Positions 15,579 through 23,593 of a DNA stretch of 48,012 nucleotides are shown in pieces. The number at the start of each line of letters is the position of its first letter. Position 1 is the stretch's first letter. This DNA comes from Parcubacteria group bacterium RIFCSPLOWO2_01_FULL_48_18 (GTDB lineage: Bacteria > Patescibacteriota > Minisyncoccia > UBA6257 > WO2-01-48-18). The stretch lies in assembly GCA_001824435.1 (NCBI GenBank), contig MHXH01000001.1, positions 1-48,012 on the forward strand, in the 5' to 3' direction. The notes beneath the pieces are model-generated. The model was not told the DNA's origin, ran no database searches, and saw only the letters and a list, made by a program, of their open reading frames with translations. A program made the translations under genes and the position numbers.

Positions 15579-16484
15579 ATGGATCAGCCTTACTTGCAGC
15601 GAAAAGGTAATTTTATTGATAAATTCCGGCATGCGTGGCGGGGGATTGCGGCCGTATGGAAGCGGGACGTGACGTTTCGTATCGAGCTTATCGTCGCGGC
15701 GGTTGTGCTTGCGGGAATGTTCGTTTTGCCGTTATCGGCGGTTGAGCGCGGATCGCTTATTATTATTATTGCGCTCGTCTTGACGCTTGAAATGATCAAT
15801 GCCACGTTTGAGCAGTTCATCGACTATTTTCATCCTCATTTTTCCGACCACGTGAAACAGATAAAAGATACGCTTGCAGGCATGGTATTCGTGGCTTCGC
15901 TGGCGTCGGTGCTTGTCGGCCTTTTTATATTTCTCAAACCGATTTTTAGACTTGATGAGCCGTTCTATGTTTGGTTGATGGAACAGCAAAGCGGCGCAAC
16001 GGTATCGATGGGCCGGCTGATTTCGTTTTTCGGGAGTTGGCAGTTTATTGCGGCGCTTGCCGCTTTCTTGTGCGTTGTTTTCTTTTTTCAGAAACGGTTT
16101 GACCGTATCATGTTTTTGGCCGGAGGATTGATTGGGGGAGACGTTATTGTGCTTTCCTTAAAATATGCTCTTGGCCGGGCACGGCCTCCTTTTGACGGTT
16201 TTTTCACCGAATGGAGCGAGCCGGCATTTCCCAGCGGCCATGCGTTTTTGGCCGTCCTTTTTTGGCTTTTAATCGCGCACTTACTGCACCGTAAAGAAAA
16301 AAAGATGTTTCGGTTTACGTGGCTCTTGTCGCTGTGCGTTGCCGCGGCAGTAGCCGTAAGCAGGTTAACATTGGGCGCGCATTGGCTCACCGACGTCGTA
16401 TTTGGATTGCTGTTTGGATTCGTATGGTTTTGGATATGGATTGGGTGGTTTTCTAAACTTTTCAATAGATGGAACAGGGCATAA
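15579..16484 (+). CDS. DgkA-PAP2 fusion: polyprenol/diacylglycerol kinase plus lipid phosphatase
   Basis: The 301-residue membrane protein (start ATG 15579, MDQPYLQRK) joins two families. Residues 1-120 are DgkA-like: FRHAWRGI, the ExxN pair in EMINATFEQFID, and KDTLAGMVF. In Gram-positive and similar bacteria this family phosphorylates undecaprenol or diacylglycerol. Residues 140-300 are a PAP2 phosphatase with all three motifs: KYALGRARPP, PSGHA and SRLTLGAHWLTD. The two activities would phosphorylate and dephosphorylate the same lipid carrier, so the protein probably handles the undecaprenyl-phosphate cycle for wall or glycan synthesis. It overlaps the next gene by 16 nt. Confidence 0.88.
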   Translation: MDQPYLQRKGNFIDKFRHAWRGIAAVWKRDVTFRIELIVAAVVLAGMFVLPLSAVERGSLIIIIALVLTLEMINATFEQFIDYFHPHFSDHVKQIKDTLAGMVFVASLASVLVGLFIFLKPIFRLDEPFYVWLMEQQSGATVSMGRLISFFGSWQFIAALAAFLCVVFFFQKRFDRIMFLAGGLIGGDVIVLSLKYALGRARPPFDGFFTEWSEPAFPSGHAFLAVLFWLLIAHLLHRKEKKMFRFTWLLSLCVAAAVAVSRLTLGAHWLTDVVFGLLFGFVWFWIWIGWFSKLFNRWNRA

Positions 16485-17689
16485 AAGTTGTTATCGTTGG
16501 AGGGGGATTTGGCGGGATACGCGCTGCTTTGGATTTGGAAAAGAAAGTCGGCGACCGCGCGAAAATAGTTTTGATTTCGGATAAGCCGCATTTTGAATAT
16601 ACGCCGTCGCTCTACCGAGTGGTTACCGGCAGGTCGCCGCTCGAAGTGTGCGTGCCGCTTGCAGAAATTTTCCGGGGTAAACGGGTGGAGGTTATTATGG
16701 ATATGGTTGAAGCCGTTTCTTTGAAAGAGCAAAAGGTGTATGGCAAATCCGGATCGAAATATGCATATGATTACTTGGTGCTTGCTCTCGGCAGCGACAC
16801 GAACTATTTCAATATCCCCGGCCTCCAAGAATCTGCATTCGGGTTTCGTTCCATCACCGAGGCGTTGCGGCTCAAGCGTCATTTCCATGAAGCGTTTTCC
16901 CGCTGCGAAGTGCTTTCGAAGGAGGATAAAGTTTGTCATACCCACATTGTCGTGGTGGGAGCGGGCGCAAGCGGTTGCGAGCTTGCTGGTGAGTTGTCCG
17001 GCTATGCGCAAAGGCTTGCAAAAAAACATGGTATCGATCCATCCTATGTGACCGTTGATCTCATTGAGGCGGCACCCCGTATTTTGCCGTCGTTGCCGCG
17101 GGGGGTATCCATGGGGGTGGAAAAGCGGTTACGGTCGCTTCGTGTGAATATTTTCACCAATAAATCCGTGGTAAAAGAAGATTTGGAACAAGTCTATTTG
17201 AAAGACATGACTATTAAGACGCAAACCCTTATTTGGGCTGCGGGTGCTCTCGTCAATGCGTTGTATGGTAAAATCGAAGGTCTTTTTCTTGATGATAGAA
17301 AAAGAGTCGTCGTGGATGAATTTTTAAGATCGGAGGGGGTTGAAAATGTTTTTGTCGTAGGAGACGGCGCAGCTACGCCGTACGCGGGCTTCGCGCAAAC
17401 CGCGATACGCGATGGCAGATTTGTTGCGCGCAATATTGTGCGGGCGATGCAGCGCCGGCGCATGGACCCGTATAAAGGCGCGCAGCCATATTATGCTGTA
17501 CCGATCGGCGCCGGGTGGGCCGCGGTTGTCCTGCATTCTGTGGTGCTGTATGGAAGAATTGGTTGGTGGCTGCGCTGTCTTGCGGACCTTCGATTTTTTC
17601 TTTCAATATTGCCTCTGCGCAGGGCCATTACGGCTTTTGTCGAGAACAAGACGCTCTGCGAATCATGCGTGATATGCGTACCGGAATAA
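16469..17689 (+). CDS. ndh: type II NADH dehydrogenase (NDH-2-like flavoprotein)
   Basis: The 406-residue flavoprotein has an FAD-binding VVIVGGGFGG at the N-terminus, a central NAD(P)H-binding VVVGAGASG (about residue 160) and the late FAD motif NVFVVGDGAA. It fits single-subunit NADH:quinone oxidoreductases, which pass electrons from NADH to quinone without pumping protons. Hydrophobic stretches near the C-terminus (WLRCLADLRFFLSILPLRR) could attach it to the membrane. Its start lies inside the end of the DgkA-PAP2 gene, so translation is coupled. In a reduced genome it might only regenerate NAD+; no respiratory-complex genes are in the window. Confidence 0.85.
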   Translation: MEQGIKVVIVGGGFGGIRAALDLEKKVGDRAKIVLISDKPHFEYTPSLYRVVTGRSPLEVCVPLAEIFRGKRVEVIMDMVEAVSLKEQKVYGKSGSKYAYDYLVLALGSDTNYFNIPGLQESAFGFRSITEALRLKRHFHEAFSRCEVLSKEDKVCHTHIVVVGAGASGCELAGELSGYAQRLAKKHGIDPSYVTVDLIEAAPRILPSLPRGVSMGVEKRLRSLRVNIFTNKSVVKEDLEQVYLKDMTIKTQTLIWAAGALVNALYGKIEGLFLDDRKRVVVDEFLRSEGVENVFVVGDGAATPYAGFAQTAIRDGRFVARNIVRAMQRRRMDPYKGAQPYYAVPIGAGWAAVVLHSVVLYGRIGWWLRCLADLRFFLSILPLRRAITAFVENKTLCESCVICVPE

Positions 17690-17710
17690 CTGCGCCTAAC
17701 GAATATTGAA

Positions 17711-17738
17711 TAAAGAAAAAGACCCGAAAATCTTCGGG
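17711..17738 (-). terminator. rho-independent terminator of the minus-strand peptidase gene
   Basis: On the minus strand, CCCGAA-GATT-TTCGGG is followed by TCTTTTTCTTT. The plus strand has no T-run after the stem. Confidence 0.85.
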
Positions 17739-17755
17739 CCGGTACGAGCGAGGGA

Positions 17756-19330
17756 CTATTGTAGTTCTGATAAATCCCAAATAGGATTTACCGCTGTCGG
17801 GATGTCGGAAAGACTTTCGATGATGGGAGGTAGTTCCGAAGGAACAAATCCCCAATGTTCCATGAAGGCCTTAGCGCGTTCGTAGTCGCCTGCGACCTGA
17901 AGATTTAAGAATTCTGTACTCAATAGCGACATTGCGTCAACGTAACGCTCGGGATCAATCTCGTACTTCTTCATCGTTGTGTCGTATCGCAGTGCGTTTG
18001 CCGCTTTGAGCCAGTTGTACTCAATGAGCTCGCCTCTGGAGTGAGCCTCTGTAAATCCATGTCTCCATTGCCGGAAGTGAGCCGCGATTTCTGTCACCAC
18101 TATACCAGCAAGTGTTTCGTCATTAAGTATGTTCCGGCTTCTAAAATAATTGAGTAACCGGATACCGAGCGTGTCTGCCTTCGCTTCTTCAAGCGAAGAG
18201 TAAAGATCCTTGAGGGCAACCTCAAACGGCATCTCTCTGTCGCCAACCCGAATCTTACTAGGACCGAGACCGTGTGCTAATTCGTGTCCGAGGACGAACT
18301 TGAAAAGATTTTCGAAGTTGCAGAGTTCAACAAGGTGAGCGGGTAGAATGCGTTCAGCAACCGGAAGTACTTCTGTATAGAATTTTGCCTCCATCATTGT
18401 TCGAGAGAATACTTTCTTGGATCCCTTGAGGTCGTGCACCCTCCGATCGTTCGGAAGATTGTACGCGACAGACATGTATCCGAATCCCGCTTCGCCACCG
18501 CGTATAACATCGGCAACCACTTCCAAAGGAATTGCGGCTCCCTTCGGATGGAAATTGAACTCTTCGCTAAGTATTGCGTCGAAGTCAGGAACAACGGGCG
18601 TGAATTGAGCAAGAGCGGCAGTTGCGTCCTTGTCTGGCAACGCGACAAACGATTCAAAGGATGCTTTCAGTCCGAGCATGGCATCGAAGTAAACTTCATA
18701 AGGGCCGATGGTCACTTCAAATGGATTTCCGTCGGTATCAACCAAAGCCATATCGCTTTCGAAGTAGTCATTCGACAAGAAAGCATTAGCGCGAAGTTGC
18801 AAGAACGACCGCAGTGAACTATTGGGAAGCAGAGCGGCCGCTTGTCGCAGGAGATTGGCCGCCTCGTTTAATTGATCGGCGTATTCCTCTGAATATGGTC
18901 TTGCGATCAGCCCATTGTTTTGACGCCGGATCACTGTGTAATTACTTTCAAATCGTTCACGATCTTTCGGGCGCGCATTCAACCATGCGTCCCATTCATC
19001 TCTTGTTAAGTCAGAAGGATAGAAAGAACCGAATTTCGGCTTTTCGCCCACCCCCGGAATGAATGGACGATCATGATCATAGGCGTCCCACGGAGATCCA
19101 TGAATAAGGAAGTAGCGTAATAGATCTTTTCCCTCGGCATCGTTTCGCTTCTGAAGCTCGCGGTAAATTCTCTTATTATCGGCGTATACTTGTTCAAGGT
19201 AGATATCAGTCATGACGCGTGAAGCGTTGACGCAATGAGCGAGCGCTTGCCTCTGGGTTGTATCAAGGGATGAAAAGTCGGGTTTTACTTCGAAGAAACG
19301 AATCTTCGCGATGCGTTCTTGTATAGTCAT
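17756..19330 (-). CDS. zinc metallopeptidase, M49 (dipeptidyl peptidase III)-like
   Basis: The 524-residue soluble protein carries HELAHGLGP and, about 50 residues later, SLEEAKADTLG. These zinc-binding motifs belong to the bacterial M49-like group (related to dipeptidyl peptidase III and to the peptidase domain of some Nudix-fused proteins). It has HExxH where classical M49 has HExxGH. No signal peptide is seen, so it probably acts in the cytoplasm on short peptides. The start is ATG at 19330 (MTIQERIAK), with AAAGGAG 11 nt upstream; a longer frame is unsupported. Three TATCAAGC repeats lie in its promoter region. It is the only minus-strand gene between 15600 and 43500. Confidence 0.82.
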   Translation of the reverse strand: MTIQERIAKIRFFEVKPDFSSLDTTQRQALAHCVNASRVMTDIYLEQVYADNKRIYRELQKRNDAEGKDLLRYFLIHGSPWDAYDHDRPFIPGVGEKPKFGSFYPSDLTRDEWDAWLNARPKDRERFESNYTVIRRQNNGLIARPYSEEYADQLNEAANLLRQAAALLPNSSLRSFLQLRANAFLSNDYFESDMALVDTDGNPFEVTIGPYEVYFDAMLGLKASFESFVALPDKDATAALAQFTPVVPDFDAILSEEFNFHPKGAAIPLEVVADVIRGGEAGFGYMSVAYNLPNDRRVHDLKGSKKVFSRTMMEAKFYTEVLPVAERILPAHLVELCNFENLFKFVLGHELAHGLGPSKIRVGDREMPFEVALKDLYSSLEEAKADTLGIRLLNYFRSRNILNDETLAGIVVTEIAAHFRQWRHGFTEAHSRGELIEYNWLKAANALRYDTTMKKYEIDPERYVDAMSLLSTEFLNLQVAGDYERAKAFMEHWGFVPSELPPIIESLSDIPTAVNPIWDLSELQ

Positions 19331-19359
19331 TACCTTATTTTCTCCTTTCAAAGACCGAC

Positions 19360-19402
19360 TATCAAGCTTTATCAAGCATATCAAGCATTTTGGGAAATGC
19401 AA
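19360..19402 (-). promoter_or_regulatory. putative promoter with three iterated TATCAAGC repeats
   Basis: On the plus strand, TATCAAGC starts at 19360, 19370 and 19379, about one helical turn apart. On the minus strand, TTGCAT (19402-19397) and TATGCT (19380-19375) with a 16-nt spacer could be the promoter of the peptidase gene, with the repeats on and just after the -10. They may be a repressor-binding array. Confidence 0.45.
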
Positions 19403-19483
19403 GGATTGTATTCTCGAAGACAATCAATTCTGTATTTAAGATCTCTTTAGATACCATGGTCGGTAAACCAATGGAGGTTCACT

Positions 19484-19511
19484 TGGTGAGATGACTAGCG
19501 AGTATTATAAT
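19484..19511 (+). promoter_or_regulatory. leaderless promoter of the PfpI-like gene
   Basis: TTGGTG (19484-19489) and a perfect TATAAT (19506-19511) have a 16-nt spacer. The -10 ends 7 nt before ATG 19519. Confidence 0.65.
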
Positions 19512-19518
19512 TACGTTG

Positions 19519-20028
19519 ATGGCGAAAGTCGCTATTTTAGTCGAACAACAATATCAGGAACTTGAAGTATGGTATCCGGCGTTAAGATTGAAGGAGGAGG
19601 GATGGGCGACAGTATTTGTTGGACCGGCTGCCGGGGTCGAATATAAAGGAAAATACGGATATCCTGTAAAATCTGAATTGGCGATTGATGACGCGCGAGC
19701 AGAAGACTTTGATGCGGTAGTGGTTCCGGGCGGATTTGCGCCGGACTTTATGCGGCGCGTTCCAAGAATGGTTGAGTTTGTGCGTACAATGCATGAGGCC
19801 GGAAAGGTGGTGGCCGCGATTTGCCATGGCGGCTGGCTCTTGGCGTCGGCAGAAATCGTACGAAACAAAAAAGTAACTTCCTTCTTTGCGATCAAGGATG
19901 ATTTGGTTCATGCCGGAGCACGGTGGATCGACAGCGAAGCGGTGGTGGATGGAACAATCATCACGTCTCGAAAACCGGAAGATCTTCCGGCATTTTGCCG
20001 AGAAATAATAAAGCAACTCCGCGCATAA
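19519..20028 (+). CDS. DJ-1/PfpI family protein
   Basis: This 169-residue protein has the class I glutamine amidotransferase-like fold of the PfpI/DJ-1 family. The nucleophile elbow is AAICHGGWLLASA, with the Cys followed by His, and there is an early acidic residue (ILVEQQYQELE) and a VVVPGGFAPDFMRR stretch. Members act as glyoxalase/deglycase-type stress enzymes or as proteases; the substrate cannot be told here. ATG 19519 is favoured over TTG 19516 since the mRNA would start around 19518. It is complete and stands alone. Confidence 0.88.
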   Translation: MAKVAILVEQQYQELEVWYPALRLKEEGWATVFVGPAAGVEYKGKYGYPVKSELAIDDARAEDFDAVVVPGGFAPDFMRRVPRMVEFVRTMHEAGKVVAAICHGGWLLASAEIVRNKKVTSFFAIKDDLVHAGARWIDSEAVVDGTIITSRKPEDLPAFCREIIKQLRA

Positions 20029-20066
20029 CCTACCGTAACATTAGAACATTAGTGATGTGACGCGCG

Positions 20067-20501
20067 TTGCTCCCCGATACAATAGCGGAACCCATTAAAG
20101 GAAAAAAGGTAATGGTTTTCGGGGTCTTTGATGGCCTTCATGAGGGTCATAGATCGTTTTTATCTCAGGCGCGCGGGCTTGGGGACTATGTGATTGCGGT
20201 GGTTGCGCGGGATGAGGTTGTGGAGAAATTGAAAGGACGCTCGCCGCTGCGTCCGCTTGAAAGTCGGATTGAAGAGTTGAGAAAATCAGGCGTCATAGGC
20301 GAGGCGGTTGCAGGCGATACGGAACCGGGCCGTTATTCGATGGTGGAAGCGCATCGGCCGGCGGTGATCGCGTTCGGTTATGACCAAGACGCGCTGCGAG
20401 CCGACTTTATGTCGCGCCTCGATCGATTTGATTTTCAAATTGATGTACTGGTTTTGAAGTCATTCGAGCCGGAAAAATATCATTCTTCGCGCATGCGCTA
20501 G
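20067..20501 (+). CDS. cytidylyltransferase-like nucleotidyltransferase
   Basis: The protein (144 residues from TTG 20067) carries the nucleotidyltransferase signature GVFDGLHEGHRSFL (HxGH) and a late SSRMR corresponding to the ISSxxxR motif. Relatives activate head groups or vitamins (glycerol-3-phosphate cytidylyltransferase, FAD synthase), with no clear choice here. The start is uncertain. ATG 20112 has a good AAAGGAAAAAAGG site and a possible promoter (TGTGAC, 17 nt, TACAAT 20078-20083), but leaves only three residues before the GVFD motif. TTG 20067 gives a full first strand but lacks a ribosome binding site and lies upstream of that -10. Confidence 0.8.
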   Translation: MLPDTIAEPIKGKKVMVFGVFDGLHEGHRSFLSQARGLGDYVIAVVARDEVVEKLKGRSPLRPLESRIEELRKSGVIGEAVAGDTEPGRYSMVEAHRPAVIAFGYDQDALRADFMSRLDRFDFQIDVLVLKSFEPEKYHSSRMR

Positions 20502-20570
20502 TCCGTAATCTCTGGTAGTGCCAATTGATAAACTCGCCTTCGGAGTCGCGTCGTCCATGATGCGTTTCTA

Positions 20571-20598
20571 TTGACGGCTTTATGCGCCGTGTGATAAT
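20571..20598 (+). promoter_or_regulatory. promoter
   Basis: TTGACG (20571-20576) and GATAAT (20593-20598) have a 16-nt spacer, 38 nt before the start codon at 20637. Confidence 0.65.
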
Positions 20599-20636
20599 CT
20601 ATTTATAGCTATTTATTGAAATCCGAGGGGGCTGAC

Positions 20637-21131
20637 ATGCGTATGCTAAAATCTCTTACGGTACTTTTTGTAGCGATCATGTTCGCGTCAATACTTGAAG
20701 CTCAAACCATTTCCACAAAAAAGACGGTGTGCGCCGACTTGGAAATAAGAGAGCGACTTGAAGGCTCCGAAATTGTAATTTCAGGAAAGGTCTTCGACAT
20801 TTCTTCCGAAATTGATGTAACGCCTGTAAGCCAGCACTATGCGGACTGGCGCCAAGCTATCATCGAAATCTACGAAGTGCTCAAGGACCATCCACGCTCT
20901 TCAAGAATCACTACCATCACCGGAAACAAGACAAAAACAACCCAATTCACTACTCTCTGGTTCCCAGCAAGTAAGGACGTAGCTTGGTTCGAGTATCCAA
21001 AATTCGAACGCGGACAAGAAGGTATCTGGATTCTTCGGTATTATGGAGAAAGTCCCGCATATACCGCACCTGATCCTTGCGATTTCCAGAATCTCGAAAA
21101 CCTTGACATGGTAAGGAGATTACTGAAATAG
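20637..21131 (+). CDS. secreted protein of unknown function
   Basis: The 164-residue protein has a signal peptide (MRMLKSLTVLFVAIMFASIL, then EAQT) and a mature part with two Cys (one early, one near the end), enough for one disulfide. The mature part starts with a Cys and reads CADLEIRERLEGSEIVISGK, with later beta strands. That loosely recalls NTR/TIMP-like exported domains, but I would not assign it. ATG 20637 is preceded by GAGGGG; the in-frame TTG at 20616 is not needed. It has its own promoter. Confidence 0.65.
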   Translation: MRMLKSLTVLFVAIMFASILEAQTISTKKTVCADLEIRERLEGSEIVISGKVFDISSEIDVTPVSQHYADWRQAIIEIYEVLKDHPRSSRITTITGNKTKTTQFTTLWFPASKDVAWFEYPKFERGQEGIWILRYYGESPAYTAPDPCDFQNLENLDMVRRLLK

Positions 21132-21150
21132 CAACAGTATGCCCCGCAAT

Positions 21151-21179
21151 TTGACACGCACAGCCGGATAGCATAAACT
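21151..21179 (+). promoter_or_regulatory. promoter P1 upstream of two small frames
   Basis: TTGACA (21151-21156) and TAAACT (21174-21179) have a 17-nt spacer. Transcription would start near 21186, just past ATG 21182. Confidence 0.5.
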
Positions 21180-21181
21180 TA

Positions 21182-21433
21182 ATGGTGCGACATCAAATAC
21201 GTATCCAGAGCATGGAGATGCTAAGGGAACTGGCCCAATGCTCCATCCGCAACCATCTTGCTCTTTTGAGGCGAGAACGGTGCGAAATCCAGCCCCTCGA
21301 GGGGAAGATGCATCAAGCAACTGGATACGTCTCTGCTAAGGGCGTATTTTTAATTCGGCTCAAGGCGGGATTCAACTTTGACGCTCGCCGCCGCTCATTT
21401 ACAACCACAAACACAAAAAGGAGACGCGAATGA
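21182..21433 (+). CDS. doubtful small basic ORF
   Basis: An 83-codon frame whose stop overlaps the next gene's start (ATGA). The product is basic and low in family signal, with an unusual Arg/Thr-rich tail. ATG 21182 is only 3 nt past a -10 box, so it would be lost from that transcript. A second promoter lies inside it. I rate it more likely leader sequence than gene. Confidence 0.2.
   Translation: MVRHQIRIQSMEMLRELAQCSIRNHLALLRRERCEIQPLEGKMHQATGYVSAKGVFLIRLKAGFNFDARRRSFTTTNTKRRRE
21378..21405 (+). promoter_or_regulatory. promoter P2
   Basis: TTGACG (21378-21383) and TACAAC (21400-21405) have a 16-nt spacer, giving a leader of about 18 nt that contains AAAGGAG before ATG 21430. Confidence 0.55.
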
Positions 21434-21822
21434 ACATTAGTTCAGAACGAGCCGCCATCGAACGCCTCTGCACCGATGAGGGTACGGACCTGTATAGTAT
21501 TCGCCCGGACACCACATTTCGACTTGACTCCAAACCGGTGTACATATTGGGCGTAAGCTGCGGATATCAAGGATATACGCGTGCCCCTGTGCTGATAGTA
21601 GGTTCGTCTCCTCCGCGTACGGAGACAATAAACGCATCTCCGGATCTTCTGGGACTATGCCGCCATATCGTTCTGCTTGAAAGAAACAACAATAAAGACA
21701 AGGCGCTTGCGCTAAATACAGGAAGCTTCAGAGTAGAACGCCTGCGTTGCATTACCAGGCTGAACGATATAGTCTTTTTGGACAGAACCGGTAGATACGA
21801 AGCATTCACTCCGTCCGGTTAA
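21430..21822 (+). CDS. hypothetical protein
   Basis: This 130-residue soluble protein is unknown to me. The start is firm: AAAAAGGAG lies 7 nt before ATG 21430. It contains Ser/Pro-rich turns (LIVGSSPPRTETINASPD) between predicted beta strands and short helices. There is no signal peptide or membrane segment. A perfect hairpin terminator follows 25 nt after the stop, so it ends its transcription unit. Confidence 0.65.
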   Translation: MNISSERAAIERLCTDEGTDLYSIRPDTTFRLDSKPVYILGVSCGYQGYTRAPVLIVGSSPPRTETINASPDLLGLCRHIVLLERNNNKDKALALNTGSFRVERLRCITRLNDIVFLDRTGRYEAFTPSG

Positions 21823-21846
21823 CCGGAAGAAATGAGACGCAAAAAA

Positions 21847-21868
21847 ACACCCGACAGGGTGTCTTTTT
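21847..21868 (+). terminator. rho-independent terminator
   Basis: ACACCC-GACA-GGGTGT (21847-21862) is followed by CTTTTT. A run of A on the left side would let it work in both directions. Confidence 0.9.
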
Positions 21869-21904
21869 AGAGGACAAGGCGGAAGAAGGCGCGCAGAAAA
21901 AACC

Positions 21905-21933
21905 TTGACCCTGCGAACTGCCCATGCTATAAA
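21905..21933 (+). promoter_or_regulatory. strong promoter with extended -10
   Basis: TTGACC (21905-21910) and TGCTATAAA (-10 at 21928-21933) have a 17-nt spacer, close to consensus. Confidence 0.8.
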
Positions 21934-21973
21934 GACAGTGGTTTTTCATCTCGCATTCACAAAAGGTAGAACA

Positions 21974-22228
21974 ATGACACTTGAGGAACTCGAAAGAAAT
22001 GCCGTCGCAGTGCTTCTAAAGCAATCTACGAAAGATCTGTTTGCGCTCGATGCCCTACTCGTGAAGACACATAGTAGTATTAATTGGCCTCCCATGGGGC
22101 AGTGCGTGCGAAGGGCGATAATTGTGAAAGACTGTCTTAGGAGGGCCCGAAAAGCAAGAACTAAAACGGAACAGCGTTACCTTCGGCAGCATGCAAAGAA
22201 AGTAGCTAGTTGCAAGTTTTGGTTTTAG
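21974..22228 (+). CDS. small basic protein, unknown function
   Basis: The 84-residue, strongly basic protein starts at ATG 21974 after AAAGGTAG. The longer frame back to 21905 overlaps the promoter and is wrong. It is mostly helical, with an acidic first helix (MTLEELERNAVAVLLKQ) and a basic C-terminal half (RRARKARTKTEQRYLRQHAKK), suggesting nucleic-acid contact. Pattern and size are compatible with a small DNA- or RNA-binding protein, but no family is recognised. The promoter is near consensus and the stop codon lies in the terminator stem. Confidence 0.65.
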   Translation: MTLEELERNAVAVLLKQSTKDLFALDALLVKTHSSINWPPMGQCVRRAIIVKDCLRRARKARTKTEQRYLRQHAKKVASCKFWF

Positions 22229-22252
22229 TCCCATGAGATCGTGGGACTTTTT
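22227..22252 (+). terminator. rho-independent terminator
   Basis: AGTCCCA (22227-22233) pairs with TGGGACT (22242-22248), followed by TTTTT. The stem begins in the stop codon of the preceding gene. Confidence 0.9.
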
Positions 22253-22286
22253 CTATAATGAAATCGTATGATAATATAGGAATACA

Positions 22287-23561
22287 ATGTTAGACATTAA
22301 TTTGATTCGAAAATCACCGGGGGAAGTGAAGGCCGGTATTAAGAAGAAGAATGCCGATCCCGCGCTCGTGGACCAGTTTTTGGAATTGGACGAGGGGTGG
22401 CGCCATAAGATTTCATGGCTTGATGCCTTAAGGTCGAAACAAAATAAGATTACGGCCGATATCAAGGGCGGGAAGGGAAACAGAGAGAAGCTTATCGAGG
22501 AGAGTAAAAAAATTAAGCTGGAAATCCAAAGAGAGGAAGCTACGGAAGCTGATGTGAAACGTCTAGAGTTGGAACGCGTCTCGGCTCTCCGGCTTATTCC
22601 AAATCTTCCGCTTGAAGGGGTACCAGAAGGAAAAGACGAAACGGGAAACGTCATGCTTCGCGAAGTCGGCAAAAAGCCGGCGTTTGATTTTGAGCCGAAG
22701 GATTATCTTACGATCGGTGAGAAGTTGGGAATTATTGATGTTGAGCGCGCGGCGAAGGTTTCGGGAAGCCGCTTCGGATATTTGAAGGGCGAGGCGGCGC
22801 TTCTCGAGTTTGCGCTCGTGAATTTTGCCGTGAAATTCCTGACCAATCCGAAGAATACCGGGGGTAAGCCGTTTGTTCCGGTTATTCCGCCGGTTTTGGT
22901 GAGAGAGGAAGCCATGGAAGGGATGGGATACGCCGAACGCGGGAGGGATGAGATTTATCACTTCGAGAAAGATAAAATGTATCTCGTGGGTACGTCGGAA
23001 CAATCCATCGGGCCGATGCACTCGGGCGAGGTATTCAACGAGGCCGACCTGCCGGTCCGTTATCTCGGTTTTTCAACATGTTTCCGGCGCGAAGCGGGTT
23101 CGTATGGAAAGGATACAAAAGGCATCTTGCGCGTACACCAGTTTGATAAATTGGAAATGTTCTCCATTACGAGGCCGGAGGACTCGCGCAAAGAGCATGA
23201 GTTTTTGCTCGAGATGGAAGAAGAATTGATGCAGGCATTGAAGATCCCATATCACGTTCTTCACATCTGTACGGCTGATCTCGGCGATCCCGCGGCCGCG
23301 AAATACGATATTGAGGCGTGGCTTCCTGGCCAGAACAGCGGGCGAGGTGAGCATCGCGAAACTCATTCAACGTCGAATACCACCGATTATCAATCTCGAC
23401 GTCTGAATATTAAATTCAGACGTTATGGTTCGGAAAAGTTGGAGTACGTACATATGTTGAATGGTACTGCATTCGCAATTGGCCGAATGATTATTGCAAT
23501 TATGGAGAATTATCAGACGAAAGACGGAGGCTTTAAATGGCCCGATGCTTTGAAGGAGTAA
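22287..23561 (+). CDS. serS: seryl-tRNA synthetase
   Basis: This 424-residue class II aminoacyl-tRNA synthetase charges tRNA-Ser. The N-terminal 105 residues form the long coiled-coil arm that grips the tRNA (KNADPALVDQFLELDE through EATEADVKRLELERV). Catalytic motifs follow: the TSE-type loop in LVGTSEQSIG, motif 2 with FRREAGSYGKDTKG and RVHQFDKLEMF, and motif 3 with NGTAFAIGRMIIAIMENYQ, where NGSGLAVGR is usual. The length is normal. A TATAAT at 22254-22259 and GATAAT at 22270-22275 are possible -10 boxes. No Shine-Dalgarno sequence is obvious. Confidence 0.95.
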   Translation: MLDINLIRKSPGEVKAGIKKKNADPALVDQFLELDEGWRHKISWLDALRSKQNKITADIKGGKGNREKLIEESKKIKLEIQREEATEADVKRLELERVSALRLIPNLPLEGVPEGKDETGNVMLREVGKKPAFDFEPKDYLTIGEKLGIIDVERAAKVSGSRFGYLKGEAALLEFALVNFAVKFLTNPKNTGGKPFVPVIPPVLVREEAMEGMGYAERGRDEIYHFEKDKMYLVGTSEQSIGPMHSGEVFNEADLPVRYLGFSTCFRREAGSYGKDTKGILRVHQFDKLEMFSITRPEDSRKEHEFLLEMEEELMQALKIPYHVLHICTADLGDPAAAKYDIEAWLPGQNSGRGEHRETHSTSNTTDYQSRRLNIKFRRYGSEKLEYVHMLNGTAFAIGRMIIAIMENYQTKDGGFKWPDALKE

Positions 23562-23593
23562 CCCGTGTTCAGCCTTTATAACGCACTGACTTT

